DNA of 64,000 nt from an uncultured Alistipes sp. (GTDB lineage: Bacteria > Bacteroidota > Bacteroidia > Bacteroidales > Rikenellaceae), in the NCBI GenBank assembly GCA_949288735.1, contig CASELE010000005.1, positions 25,087-89,086 of the forward strand, read 5' to 3'. Below the pieces are notes generated by a model. The model did no database searches. It had not been told where the DNA came from and saw only the letters and a list, made by a program, of their open reading frames with translations. The translations under genes were made by a program, and so were the position numbers. Of the stretch, positions 44,066 to 53,511 are shown one piece after another; position 1 is the stretch's first letter, and every line of letters begins with the position of its first letter.

Positions 44066-45517
44066 ATGAGACGAATAGTACGAACGGTCGTAGCGGCCCT
44101 CGGCTCGCTCTTCGCTCTGTTGCCCGTTGCGGCACAGGAGGAGCGCCTGTTGACATTCGACGAGGCGCTGGCGATGGTCGATGCCAACAATCCGGCGCTG
44201 CGTGCCGCCGATTATCAGTTGCGTGCCGCCGAGCAGGAGCGTCGCGCGGCCATCGGCCTGCGCATGCCCCGCATCGGCATCACGGGCGCCTACGCCTATC
44301 TGGGCAAGGATATGGATATCGATCTGAACGGCGCGAAGGGCGATGTGAACCGGCTCGCCGGTCAGTTGCTCGCGAGCGGAATCGTGCCGACGGAGCTGAT
44401 ACCATCGCTCCAGGGCCTCATCTCGCCGATGCTCGGCGCCGACTGGTCGCTTCGCCTGCAGGACCGCAGCCTCGGTTTCGTGGGCGGCGAGGTGACCGTA
44501 CCCATATTTATGGGCGGCAAGATCAATGCCGCCAACCGGGCGGCGCGTATCGGGCAGCAGGAGGCCGAGGCTTCGGGTGCGGGGACGCGCAATGCGCTGG
44601 TTTCCGAACTGGTCGAACGCTACTTCGGACTGGCTCTCGCAGAACAGGTGGTCGCCGTGCGCGAACAGGTGGCCGAGGGCATGCGGCGCCACCTGGCCGA
44701 TGCCGAAGCACTGGAGCGCAGCGGCATGATTGCCAGCAGCGAGCGGCTTTACGTCGCCTTCAAGACGGCGGAGGCCGAACGCGAACTGGCCAATGCCCGC
44801 CTGCAGCGGAAGACCGTGGCCGATGCCCTGAACAATACGCTCGGCGCCGAGGGGGGCTTCTGCCGCCCGGTTACGGGCATGTTCCTTCTCACGGAGCTCG
44901 AGGGGGTCGACTACTACCGCCAGCAGGCCGTGGAACGCAATCCTCTGCTCGCGCAGGTGGAGCTGAAGCGCCGGTTGGCCCAGGAGGGAGCCAAGGCGCA
45001 GCGGGCCGACTTCATGCCGCAGATCGTGGCCATGGGCGGGGCCTCGTTCTACAACTACCAGGTGACTGGCATCCTGCCCCGATGGGCCGTGGGTGTCGGG
45101 GTCCGTCTCAAGCTCTTCGACGGATTGAGCCGTGAGTACAACTATTCGTCGGCCCGCCATACGGTACGGCGCGTGGAGGCGCTCGCCGTCAAGGCCGAAG
45201 AGGATATCGCGACGCTTGTGGGCAAGCTCTACAACCAGATGACCGATTGTGCCAACCGCATCGTCTCGATCGACGCCTCGATCGCCTTTGCCGAGGAGTA
45301 CCTCAAGGTGAAGAATGCGGCGTTTCTCGAAGGGATGAGCTCCTCGTCCGATCTTATCGATGCCGAACTCAATCTTGCGGCCGTGCGCGTGGAACGCATG
45401 CAGGCCGCCTGCGAATACGATCTGCTGTTGGCCAAGCTGCTCGAGGCGGCGGGCATGAGCGACGAGTTCTCCCGTTACATCCGTCGTCCCGATGCACGGC
45501 AAATCTCTTTCGAATAA
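44066..45517 (+). CDS. TolC-family outer-membrane efflux protein
   Basis: 483-residue exported channel. Signal peptide about 1-24 (VVAALGSLFALLPVAAQEER), then the TolC repeat pattern of long helices and strands: LTFDEALAMVDANNPALRAA opening the first repeat, and VAALG-like helices with AEQERRAAIGL and QEAEASGAGTRNALVSELVE in the second. Heptads rich in Ala, Glu and Arg cover both coiled-coil zones. It forms the outer-membrane exit of the export operon that follows. The chosen ATG gives a proper signal peptide and lies after the promoter box and the palindrome. Confidence 0.92.
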   Translation: MRRIVRTVVAALGSLFALLPVAAQEERLLTFDEALAMVDANNPALRAADYQLRAAEQERRAAIGLRMPRIGITGAYAYLGKDMDIDLNGAKGDVNRLAGQLLASGIVPTELIPSLQGLISPMLGADWSLRLQDRSLGFVGGEVTVPIFMGGKINAANRAARIGQQEAEASGAGTRNALVSELVERYFGLALAEQVVAVREQVAEGMRRHLADAEALERSGMIASSERLYVAFKTAEAERELANARLQRKTVADALNNTLGAEGGFCRPVTGMFLLTELEGVDYYRQQAVERNPLLAQVELKRRLAQEGAKAQRADFMPQIVAMGGASFYNYQVTGILPRWAVGVGVRLKLFDGLSREYNYSSARHTVRRVEALAVKAEEDIATLVGKLYNQMTDCANRIVSIDASIAFAEEYLKVKNAAFLEGMSSSSDLIDAELNLAAVRVERMQAACEYDLLLAKLLEAAGMSDEFSRYIRRPDARQISFE

Positions 45518-45538
45518 CCGTTGAAAATACCAGATCCC

Positions 45539-46549
45539 ATGAAAAAAGGCAACAATATCCACACTGTCGGAATCATCGCGGCGATAGTCGTGCTCGTCGC
45601 CGCCATCGTGCTCGTCGGCCGTTTGCTGGAGGGGCGCGAGCCCATGCTCGTGCAGGGTACCGTCGAGTGCACCACCTACAAGGCTTCGTCGAAGGTGGCG
45701 GGCCGCATCGAGAGCATGAAGATAGTCGAGGGCGAACAGGTCTCGCGCGGCCAGTTGCTCTATACGCTCTCGACACCCGAACTGGAGGCCAAACTGCGCC
45801 AGGCCGAGGCGGCGCGCAGCGCCGCGGCGGCACTCGACCGCAAGGCTCTGACCGGTGCGCGCCGTCAGCAGAAGGAGGCGGCGCTGAATCTCTGGCAGAA
45901 GGCACAGGCGGGACTCGAACTGGCCCGAAAGACCTACGAACGTGTGCGGAGCCTGCACGAGCAGGGGGTTGTTCCGGCCCAGCAGCTCGATGAGGCTTCG
46001 GCCAACTTCGAGGCGATGAAGGCGACCGAGCAGGCGGCGCGTGCACAGTATGACCTGGTGCGCGACGGCGCGAGCGCCGAGGAGAAGGAGGCCGCCGCCG
46101 CACAGGTGCGCCAGGCCGAGGGAGCCGTCAGCGAAGTGGAGGCCTATATCGGCGACGCGATGGTATATTCGCCTGTCGACGGCGAGGTCTCGACCGTCAT
46201 CGCCGAGGAGGGCGAACTGGTGGGAAGCGGTTATCCCGTGGTGGCCATCATGGACCTGAACGATCGCTGGGTGGTATTCAATCTGAAGGAGACGCTGATG
46301 CCCGACATCTGTGTGGGCACACGCATGACCGGCTATGTGCCCGCGCTGGACAGCGACGTGGAACTGGAGGTGAGCCATATCGCTCCGCAGGCCGATTTCG
46401 CTACCTGGTCGGCCACCCGTACGCGGGGAGGTTTCGATATTCGCACCTTCGCGGTAAAGGCCGTTCCCGTCCGTCCCGAAGAGGGGCTGCGTCCGGGGAT
46501 GAGTGTCGTGGTGGACTGGGAAAGGCTCTCCGCAACGGAGAAGCGATAG
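45539..46549 (+). CDS. HlyD-family periplasmic adaptor
   Basis: 336-residue membrane-fusion protein with one N-terminal membrane anchor (VGIIAAIVVLVAAIVLVGRL) and no lipobox. A lipoyl half (KVAGRIESMKIVEGEQVSRG) is followed by a long Ala/Glu/Gln/Arg-rich hairpin (about residues 85-190), the second lipoyl half with DAMVYSPVDGEVSTVIAEEG and a beta-barrel ending at MDLNDRWVVFNLKETLM. It joins the TolC-family channel to the two permeases downstream. Start at ATG 45539, 21 bases after the TolC stop; an upstream TTG is open but less likely. Confidence 0.93.
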   Translation: MKKGNNIHTVGIIAAIVVLVAAIVLVGRLLEGREPMLVQGTVECTTYKASSKVAGRIESMKIVEGEQVSRGQLLYTLSTPELEAKLRQAEAARSAAAALDRKALTGARRQQKEAALNLWQKAQAGLELARKTYERVRSLHEQGVVPAQQLDEASANFEAMKATEQAARAQYDLVRDGASAEEKEAAAAQVRQAEGAVSEVEAYIGDAMVYSPVDGEVSTVIAEEGELVGSGYPVVAIMDLNDRWVVFNLKETLMPDICVGTRMTGYVPALDSDVELEVSHIAPQADFATWSATRTRGGFDIRTFAVKAVPVRPEEGLRPGMSVVVDWERLSATEKR

Positions 46550-46566
46550 CGTAGAGAAGAACGACG

Positions 46567-47745
46567 ATGCGCGGTTTTCTGCACAATGCGTGGGCGGCGA
46601 TGCGCCGCGAGGCGGGACGTATCCGCCATCAGCCCGTCTACGGGGTGATGATGGTGATTCTGCCGTTGGTATCGTTTGCCCTCTTCGCCCTGCTTTTCAG
46701 CCGCGGTGCGGCGCGCGACATGCCTGTGGCCGTCTGCGACGAAGACCATACGCCTCTGTCGCGCCGACTGGTACAGATGATCGACGATACCCCTTCGGTG
46801 CGCGTGGCGTATGACGTGCAGTCGATGATCGAGGGCGAACGGCTCGTCCGCGAGGGTAGGGTATACGGTGTCGTGTTCGTTCCGGAGGGTTTCGAGAAGC
46901 AGATTCTCAGCAATGGCCAGACTCATGTGGAGAATTATGTGTCGGGTACCAATATTACGGTGAACGGTCTGCTTACGAAGGATATACAGACTGCCGTGAC
47001 GACCTTCTCGGGCGGAGTGCAGATCCAGCTCCTCACCAAGCTCGGCCTTACGGAGCGGCAGGCCATGGCGCAGCTTATGCCCGTGCGCTTCGACAGCCAC
47101 GTGCTCTTCAATCCCTATCTGCACTACGGATACTATCTGCTGCCGAGTTTCATGCCGATGATGCTGCTCATCTTTGTCATCATGACGACGGTGCTCGCGC
47201 TCGGTACCGAACTGAAACGGGCGACGGCCTCCGAATGGCTCGCATCGGCCGGAGGGTCGATGTCTGCGGCCCTTGCCGGCAAGATGGCGCTCCATTTCGT
47301 CGCGATGTATATCGTCTCGGTCGTCATGCTCGCCGTGCTCTTTCTCGTGTCGGGCGTCCCCCTGAACGGGAGCCTCGGCATCATTCTGGTGGCCAACGCG
47401 CTCTTCGTGGCGGCCTATCAGTCGATCGGCGTCGCCATCGTGGCGATACTGAGCAATCTTCGGCTGTCGCTCTCGATAGCGGGCGGTTATTCGGTACTGG
47501 CCTTCACCTATTCGGGCTTCACCTTCCCGGTGATGGCCATGTGGCCTGCCGTGCGCCTCTTCAGCCTGCTCTTTCCCTATACCTTCTACGCCGATCTGTG
47601 CGTGGACCAGATGCTGCGCGGCGCCCCGGCGCTCCGTTCGCTGCCCGATCTGTGCGGCATGGCCCTGTTTATCGTCTTACCGTTTCTGTGCCTGACACGG
47701 TTGCGCCGTCTCTGCACCGAAAAAACGTTTTGGGGGAGGCTCTGA
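46567..47745 (+). CDS. ABC-2 type permease, first of a pair
   Basis: 392-residue inner-membrane protein: one N-terminal helix (VYGVMMVILPLVSFALFALL), a large periplasmic domain (about residues 45-190) and then five helices, the layout of ABC2_membrane_3 (YhhJ/YbhR) exporters. The periplasmic part holds AVCDEDHTPLSRRLVQMIDD and YGVVFVPEGFEKQI, shared in form with the next gene. No nucleotide-binding gene is in the operon, so the ATPase, if used, must come from elsewhere. It follows the adaptor by 17 bases. Confidence 0.9.
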   Translation: MRGFLHNAWAAMRREAGRIRHQPVYGVMMVILPLVSFALFALLFSRGAARDMPVAVCDEDHTPLSRRLVQMIDDTPSVRVAYDVQSMIEGERLVREGRVYGVVFVPEGFEKQILSNGQTHVENYVSGTNITVNGLLTKDIQTAVTTFSGGVQIQLLTKLGLTERQAMAQLMPVRFDSHVLFNPYLHYGYYLLPSFMPMMLLIFVIMTTVLALGTELKRATASEWLASAGGSMSAALAGKMALHFVAMYIVSVVMLAVLFLVSGVPLNGSLGIILVANALFVAAYQSIGVAIVAILSNLRLSLSIAGGYSVLAFTYSGFTFPVMAMWPAVRLFSLLFPYTFYADLCVDQMLRGAPALRSLPDLCGMALFIVLPFLCLTRLRRLCTEKTFWGRL

Positions 47746-47746
47746 C

Positions 47747-48979
47747 ATGCGTACCATCCAACGTCTCGTCCGTCAGCTCCGTTCGTACGGAGTACAGTTC
47801 CGTCGCGTGACGGTCAACGAATACCGCATGCTCTTCGGCGATGCGGGCGCCATGCTTATCCTGATCTTCGCCCTGCTCATATACGCGACGCTATACTCGC
47901 TGGCCTACGGCCCCGAGGTGCTGCGCAACGTCCCCATCGGTGTGGTGGACGAGAGCCAGACGCCGGCGAGCCGCGCTCTGATCCGCACATTCGATGCAGG
48001 TCCCAACGTCTACGTCGCCTACGAACCCTCCGACATGGAGGAGGCCGAAAAACTCTTCTACGATCGCGAAATATACGGTGTGGTCTATATCCCCGAGGAG
48101 TATGAACGCCGGCTGCTCGGCGGCGATCAGGCCACGGTACCGATCTATGCCGATGCGAGCTATTTCCTCGTCTATCGTCAGGTCTTTCAGGAGCTGGCCA
48201 CCTCCATCGTCCGTACGGGTGCTCTGGTCGAGTTCCAGCGTCTCGTGGCCCGCGGGGCGCAGATTCCCCAGGCCATGGCGATGACCCAGCCCGTGGTCTT
48301 CGGTTCGCACAACCTTTTCAACCCCTATCTGGGTTACGGTACCTTCGTCATGCCGGCCATTTTGATGGTCATCATCCAGCAGACCCTGCTCATCGGTCTG
48401 GGTATGGTCGGCGGTACGTGGCGCGAATTCGGACTCTACCGCAGGCTGTGCCCGCCCGGCCGCACCCGAATGTCTACGCTGCCCGTCGTGGCTGGCCGGA
48501 CCCTGGCCTACGGTTCGGTCTATACCGTGACGACACTCTATGTCCTCTGCGTCCACTATCGTCTTTTCCACTATCCGATCGAGGGATCGCCGGCGACACT
48601 CGCCGCTCTGCTGGTTCCTTACCTGCTCGCCTGCATCCTGCTCGGAATAGCCGTCTCGACGCTCTTCCGCTATCGCGAGCAGTCATTGCTCTTCCTGCTG
48701 TGGACCTCCATCCCCTTCCTGCTGCTGAGCGGCATCTCCTATCCGCGCGAGGCGATTCCCGAATGGCTCTTCTCGCTCGGGAAGCTGTTGCCCAGCACCC
48801 ACGGCGTGAACGGTTTCATACGTATCCGCTCGATGGGGGCCTCGATCGGCGAGGTGATGCCGGAGATCCGTGCGCTGTGGATGCTCGTTCTCCTCTATGG
48901 CGGCATGGCCTGCCTGGGGCTGCACCGGCTGCTCCGCCGTGAATGCACCTGCGGCGACGTGAAGGGTGATAAGCTCTGA
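47747..48979 (+). CDS. ABC-2 type permease, second of a pair
   Basis: 410-residue paralogue of the preceding permease with the same layout: N-terminal helix (DAGAMLILIFALLIYATLYS), a periplasmic domain with GVVDESQTPASRALIRTFDA and IYGVVYIPEEYERRL, then several helices including PAILMVIIQQTLLIGLGMVG and FLLWTSIPFLLLSGISYPRE. The two permeases probably form a heterodimer. One base separates it from the upstream stop. The C-terminus is basic with a CTC motif. A strong hairpin closes the operon. Confidence 0.9.
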   Translation: MRTIQRLVRQLRSYGVQFRRVTVNEYRMLFGDAGAMLILIFALLIYATLYSLAYGPEVLRNVPIGVVDESQTPASRALIRTFDAGPNVYVAYEPSDMEEAEKLFYDREIYGVVYIPEEYERRLLGGDQATVPIYADASYFLVYRQVFQELATSIVRTGALVEFQRLVARGAQIPQAMAMTQPVVFGSHNLFNPYLGYGTFVMPAILMVIIQQTLLIGLGMVGGTWREFGLYRRLCPPGRTRMSTLPVVAGRTLAYGSVYTVTTLYVLCVHYRLFHYPIEGSPATLAALLVPYLLACILLGIAVSTLFRYREQSLLFLLWTSIPFLLLSGISYPREAIPEWLFSLGKLLPSTHGVNGFIRIRSMGASIGEVMPEIRALWMLVLLYGGMACLGLHRLLRRECTCGDVKGDKL

Positions 48980-49032
48980 CGCGTTCCGTTTGCCGGGCAT
49001 CCGCACCGATGCGACAGACGGTCCGATAGCAT

Positions 49033-49066
49033 GAGAGCCTCGCCGACATCGTACGGCGAGGCTCTC
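49033..49066. terminator. bidirectional terminator between export operon and TonB-type receptor gene
   Basis: Perfect 13-bp stem GAGAGCCTCGCCG/CGGCGAGGCTCTC with an 8-base loop, between convergent genes. Confidence 0.8.
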
Positions 49067-49086
49067 TGTCTGTCGCGGATGCGGCG

Positions 49087-51966
49087 TCAGCGATGCGGAG
49101 GGGGCATCATGCCCGGACGGAAGGACTTTGTCTCCATGCCTTCGTAGTCGCGTATGTTCGTCGATCCCTTCTTGCCGAAACGGCGCAGGTTATAGGAGAA
49201 GGTGATCAGATAGTAGCGGCCGATGACGCTGTTCGTGTCGTTCTGCGTCCAGCCCGAACCCGTCGTGCGGACGAAGGCGGTGTTCTGGTTGAAGATGTCG
49301 TTCACGCCGATGCTGATCTCGCCGCGCTGGTTGCGGAAGATCTTCTTGCCGAGCGAAGCGCTGCACAGCAGGTAGGAGTCGTCGTAGTCGTTGGTGATGC
49401 CCTTGTATTGCGTATAGGCGGCCGAGGCGGTGAAGGTGAAACCTTTCCAGAAGACGAACTTCAGATCGCCGCGGGCCGTGTGGTTGAAGTAGCGGTTGTC
49501 TCCCGAGACGAGAATCGAGTTGCGCGCCACGTTGTAGGTGCCGTCCCACGAGAGGGTGAAGTCTATGTTTTCGGAGATGTTGCTGCCCAGCACGGCCCGC
49601 AGGTCGTAGCCCATGTTGCCCGCATCGTTGCGCAGGCCGTTGATCTGGCTCGGCGTGCGCGTGTAGGTGACGCCGCCCATGACGTTGAAGTTGCAGCGCA
49701 GGAAGCCCACGGGCAGTCCGTAGCTGATGTGGGTGCGGACCATCCAGTAGCCGTCCATGTTGACCGGCCGCGAGAACTGCAGGTAGTTGTAGGTCGTGCC
49801 GTCGATATCGACCGTACCGTTGTAGGCTACGTTCGAGGCGATGTAGTCCGACGTGTTCTGCACCATGCCCATCCACATGAAGGTGCGTCCCTTCTCGAGG
49901 TTCGAGTGTACGTAGTGCAGGCGCAGATTGTGCGAGTAGGAGGGATTGAGCGCCGCATTGCCGCTCGTGATGTACTGCGCGTCGGAGACATCGAAGACGC
50001 TCTGCAGGTCGGTAATCGAGGGGTTTCGCGTGTAGGAGCGGACGAAAAGCCGGAGCGAGTTTTGCTGGTTGATGTTGAACTGCCCCATCAGGAAGTAGGT
50101 GATGTTGTTGTAATTGTGAGCGATGCGTTCCGAACGGCTGTTGGCTACCTCACCGTCGAGGGTCGACCTCTGGTAGTAGATGTTGGCCACGATGCGGTTC
50201 TTGTCCTTCGCGTAGCGGAAGCCCGGGCCGACGCGGTGAATCATGTATCCGCTGTTGTAGGAGTTCGAGAGCGAAGGGTCGGGGTCGATGCCCGTCAGGT
50301 CGTAGCTCTCCCCCGTGACGTACGACCGTTGGTCGCGCTCCTGGTATTCGTATTCGGCGCGATACTGGGCGCTCAGCTGCGCGTACCGTGCGACAGGCTC
50401 GGTATAGGTGAAGTTGCCCTCCACCTCGTATTCGCTCGACGGGGCGTCGTTGTACAGATAGCGCATGTCGAGATACTCCTCCGAGTCGATGAATCCGTCC
50501 GTTGCGGGGTCTCTTTCCGGGGCGATGTCGGAGATGGGCGCCGTGTTCGACGCCGAACGGGAGCGGTTCGTCCGGCTCCGGTAGCGGCCCGACGCATCGA
50601 CGGTGATCGTGCGGCCGTCCTTGCCCAGCTTCGCGCGATAGACGGCGAAGAGACGGGCGTTGTAGCCGCGGCTCACCTCGTCGCTGAAGGTATGCGTCCG
50701 ACTGTAGCCGCTTTGGCCGAACTGCCATCCGTCGACCGTGGAGTAGGGGTCGTTGGCCTGGTAGCTGAACGAGGGGCGGAGCATGAGGTTCTGATTCTCG
50801 GAGATGTCCCATTCGATGCGGGCGTTCAGACGATGGTTGCTGTTGAGCGTCCTGGATTCGCCCGTAGTGGAGAGGGTGTCGATGGCCGGATATTCGTACC
50901 ATTTGTACCGGGTCGAGTGGTTGGTCGTGCGCGTGTGGTTGAAGAAATAGCTGCCCTGGAACGATACCTGGTCCCGTTTGCCCCACGTGTCCGAATAGTT
51001 GGCTCCGATGGCGTTGACCTTTGCCACACCGCTCTGCGGCCGTGTCATGTAGGAGTGCATCTCACGGTTGGGCGTGCCGCCGGTCACGCCGAGAATGTCC
51101 TCGAAGGAGAAGTTCTGCTGGTTGACGTTGTTGAAGAGTCCGAGCAGCGAAATCCGGCTGTCGCCCTGAAAGATGTTGACGTTTCCGCCCGCATTGTATC
51201 TGAAGCGCTCCCCGCTCTGCGTGTCGGTATCGTAGCCGAAGGCGGCATAGAGCTTGCCGAACTGCCCCTGACGCATGTTTTCGTGGGTGACGATGTTGAT
51301 GGCCTTGTATCCTTCGCCGTCGTCCATGCCCGAAAACTCGGCATTGTCACTCAGTTTGTCGTAGACCTCGATGCTCTTCACCGCCTCGGCCGGCAGCGAC
51401 TTGATGGCCGTGGCGACGTCGTCGCCGAAAAACTCCTTGCCGTCGACGAATACCTTCTGCACCTCTTCGCCCTGCACCTCTACCGTTCCGTCCGATACGG
51501 TGACGCCCGGCATCTTCTTGAGCAGCCCTTCGACGTCGGCATCGACCGAGACCTTGAAGGCCGTGGCGTTGTAGCTGAGCGTGTCGCCGCGCTGCGAAGC
51601 CCGCAGGGCCTTGGCCTCCTTCACCACGGCGGCGATCTGTTCGGCTGCGGGTACCATGCCTATGCGCCCCAGATTGCGCTTCGGGGCGCTGACGCGGATG
51701 CGCTGTTCGAGGTTTTCGTAGCCGAGAAACGAGAATACGGCGCGGTAGTTGCCGTAGTCCAGCCCGGCGATGCTGAGTGAACCTCCGTAACCGGTTGTAT
51801 GGTAGCGTTTTTGGTCGGTGGCATTTTCGGGCGCTATCTCGACGATGACGCCCGGCAGTCCCTGCTGCGTCTCTTCGTCGATGATCGTGGCCGTAATCGT
51901 CCCCTGCTGGGCGTAGGCGCTTGCCGCGCAGAGAAGCAGTATCAGGGCGGATGCGAATCGTTTCAT
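49087..51966 (-). CDS. TonB-dependent receptor-like outer-membrane protein
   Basis: 959-residue exported barrel. Signal peptide about 1-20 (FASALILLLCAASAYAQQGT), then a carboxypeptidase-regulatory-like Ig fold (ATIIDEETQQGLPGVIVEIA, about 22-110), a plug-like domain (VEGLLKKMPGVTVSDGTVEV and VFVDGKEFFGDDVATAIKSL) and a ~700-residue outer-membrane barrel of the type with no separate SusD. The C-terminal part is rich in Asn, Tyr and aromatic strands. No SusD, sigma or anti-sigma gene is next to it, so the ligand is unknown. The start is the ATG; a TTG two codons earlier is in frame. Confidence 0.9.
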   Translation of the reverse strand: MKRFASALILLLCAASAYAQQGTITATIIDEETQQGLPGVIVEIAPENATDQKRYHTTGYGGSLSIAGLDYGNYRAVFSFLGYENLEQRIRVSAPKRNLGRIGMVPAAEQIAAVVKEAKALRASQRGDTLSYNATAFKVSVDADVEGLLKKMPGVTVSDGTVEVQGEEVQKVFVDGKEFFGDDVATAIKSLPAEAVKSIEVYDKLSDNAEFSGMDDGEGYKAINIVTHENMRQGQFGKLYAAFGYDTDTQSGERFRYNAGGNVNIFQGDSRISLLGLFNNVNQQNFSFEDILGVTGGTPNREMHSYMTRPQSGVAKVNAIGANYSDTWGKRDQVSFQGSYFFNHTRTTNHSTRYKWYEYPAIDTLSTTGESRTLNSNHRLNARIEWDISENQNLMLRPSFSYQANDPYSTVDGWQFGQSGYSRTHTFSDEVSRGYNARLFAVYRAKLGKDGRTITVDASGRYRSRTNRSRSASNTAPISDIAPERDPATDGFIDSEEYLDMRYLYNDAPSSEYEVEGNFTYTEPVARYAQLSAQYRAEYEYQERDQRSYVTGESYDLTGIDPDPSLSNSYNSGYMIHRVGPGFRYAKDKNRIVANIYYQRSTLDGEVANSRSERIAHNYNNITYFLMGQFNINQQNSLRLFVRSYTRNPSITDLQSVFDVSDAQYITSGNAALNPSYSHNLRLHYVHSNLEKGRTFMWMGMVQNTSDYIASNVAYNGTVDIDGTTYNYLQFSRPVNMDGYWMVRTHISYGLPVGFLRCNFNVMGGVTYTRTPSQINGLRNDAGNMGYDLRAVLGSNISENIDFTLSWDGTYNVARNSILVSGDNRYFNHTARGDLKFVFWKGFTFTASAAYTQYKGITNDYDDSYLLCSASLGKKIFRNQRGEISIGVNDIFNQNTAFVRTTGSGWTQNDTNSVIGRYYLITFSYNLRRFGKKGSTNIRDYEGMETKSFRPGMMPPPHR

Positions 51967-52123
51967 CTGCAAAACCGAGTCTTGAACTTGAGAGTAAAAA
52001 TGCGTCGAATGCCGCGAAGATACGACAAATCCCCGTCATTGCCGCATGCGTGCGGGCGAATTGTCCGAATCGGGGGGTCAGACGACCGCGGGGCGGAACT
52101 TAGGGTTCCACCCCGCGGAGGTG

Positions 52124-52612
52124 CTACCGTCCGCAGCGGGCGTGCCGGTGCGGGCCCCGACCCTCTTCCGGAACGGGCGCCGGAGCATCGTACCGGTGCG
52201 GATGGCAGGCCGGAGCGGAACATGCGGGCGCCGGTGCGCCGCAGGGGCACGCCTCGGGCCGGTGCGCCGATGCATGGCGGCGGTGCGGGTGGTGCGGACG
52301 ATGCCGCATCTGCTGCCAGGTCGCATACTGCTCCTCGTCGAGCAGGCTCTTCATCCGTTCGTCGTAGGCGCGGCGCTCCTCGGCCATGCGTTCCTGCTGC
52401 TCGGCCAGCCGGAGCTGCTCCTTGCGCAGAGCACGCGTCTGCTCTTCGTCGAGCGAGAGGATGCGGGCCAGGTGCTGCGTGCGTGTCTCGGCAATCTCTT
52501 CCGCCGTGGGGCGCGGACGTTCGGCTGGTACTTCACGATTCTGGGCGGACGATTCCGCGGCTGTCAGTACGCAGAGTGCGGCGCAGACTGCAAACAAATT
52601 TCTCTTCATCAT
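52124..52612 (-). CDS. periplasmic Spy/DUF4890-like protein with His/Cys-rich tail
   Basis: 162-residue exported protein. Signal peptide about 1-23, then a charged helix (LARILSLDEEQTRALRKEQL and LAEQQERMAEERRAYDERMK, about 50-100) typical of the Spy/CpxP or DUF4890 periplasmic group. The last ~50 residues change to a metal-binding-looking tail: QQMRHRPHHPHRRHASAHRP, then CPCGAPAPACSAPACHPHRY, with about ten His and several Cys. That tail is not part of the family core. Possible roles: metal buffer or envelope-stress chaperone (inference). It has its own promoter box and lies after the response-regulator gene. Confidence 0.7.
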   Translation of the reverse strand: MMKRNLFAVCAALCVLTAAESSAQNREVPAERPRPTAEEIAETRTQHLARILSLDEEQTRALRKEQLRLAEQQERMAEERRAYDERMKSLLDEEQYATWQQMRHRPHHPHRRHASAHRPEACPCGAPAPACSAPACHPHRYDAPAPVPEEGRGPHRHARCGR

Positions 52613-52674
52613 GACGTTGTGTTTTTGTCCTGTGCGGGATTCCGGACCGCACCGGAGCGGTTCGGGTCCCGATG

Positions 52675-52682
52675 CAAAGATA
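52675..52682 (-). promoter_or_regulatory. -7 promoter box (TATCTTTG) for the His/Cys-rich gene
   Basis: Exact TAnnTTTG on the minus strand, 62 bases before the start. Confidence 0.6.
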
Positions 52683-52746
52683 GCGCCTCGTGCCGCAATG
52701 ACGACCGGTGCGACGGTCCGAACGTCCGTATCGTCGGGCGAAACGG

Positions 52747-53511
52747 CTATTCGGCGGGGTGAAGCGACCGCAGCCATACCTTGAATTCGGGCACGCGTGC
52801 CTTCGGAACGACGATGCGCTCGGGTGTATCGACCGTGAGCCGCAGCGTGAGGCGGCCGCCGAACCAGACGGCGATTTCCTGTACGGCCCGGCGGGCGACG
52901 ATGAACTGCCGGTTGACGCGGAAGAAGTCGTCGGGAGGCAGTACCGCGTGCAGCGCTTCGAGCGTGCGGTCGAGCGGATAGAGCGTACCGGCGAGGGTGC
53001 ATGCCGTCACCTTCTCGTTGGAGGTGTAGCAATAGGCGATCTCTTCGCGCGGAAGAGGGACGATGCGGTCGCGCACGTGTATCAGGAATACCCGTTCGGT
53101 TCCGTTGTCCGAGGCCATGCGACGGAGCCGCGAGCCGTATTCCGTGCGCTCGGCGCCTGTCAGCCGGCGCCACTTGCCGATGGCGCGCGCGACATCGTCC
53201 GCATTGAGCGGCTTGAGCAGGTAGTCGATGCTGTTCACGCGGAAGGCCTCGAGGGCATAGCGGTCGTAGGCCGTCGTGAATATTACGGGTGCTTCGACCT
53301 CCGTCTGGTCGAAAATCCGGAACGAAGCCCCGTCGGCCAGATGTATATCCATGAATATCAGATCCGGTGTGGGATGGCTGCGCAACCAGGCCACGCTCTC
53401 CTCGACGCTTTCGGTCGTCGCGAGTACCTCGATGTCGGGCTCGGTCTGGCGGAGTATCGCCTCCAGATTGCGGGCGGCGGCGGTTTCGTCCTCTATGAGC
53501 AGTACCTTCAT
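52747..53511 (-). CDS. LytTR-family response regulator
   Basis: 254-residue regulator. The N-terminal receiver has the acidic pair in LLIEDE, the phosphorylated Asp at D55 in LIFMDIHLADG, the Thr in VIFTTAYDRYALEAF and the Lys in DYLLKPLNADDV. The C-terminal LytTR DNA-binding domain covers about residues 145-250 (VRDRIVPLPREEIAYCYTSN, then FFRVNRQFIVARRAVQEI). It overlaps its sensor kinase by four bases, so the pair is coupled. Targets are unknown; LytTR sites are short and I cannot place them by eye. Confidence 0.94.
   Translation of the reverse strand: MKVLLIEDETAAARNLEAILRQTEPDIEVLATTESVEESVAWLRSHPTPDLIFMDIHLADGASFRIFDQTEVEAPVIFTTAYDRYALEAFRVNSIDYLLKPLNADDVARAIGKWRRLTGAERTEYGSRLRRMASDNGTERVFLIHVRDRIVPLPREEIAYCYTSNEKVTACTLAGTLYPLDRTLEALHAVLPPDDFFRVNRQFIVARRAVQEIAVWFGGRLTLRLTVDTPERIVVPKARVPEFKVWLRSLHPAE

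Noticed and set aside
52085..52118. Strong imperfect hairpin after the His/Cys-rich gene
   Set aside because: It could be a terminator, but there is no T-run and one internal mismatch, so it was not listed as a feature.
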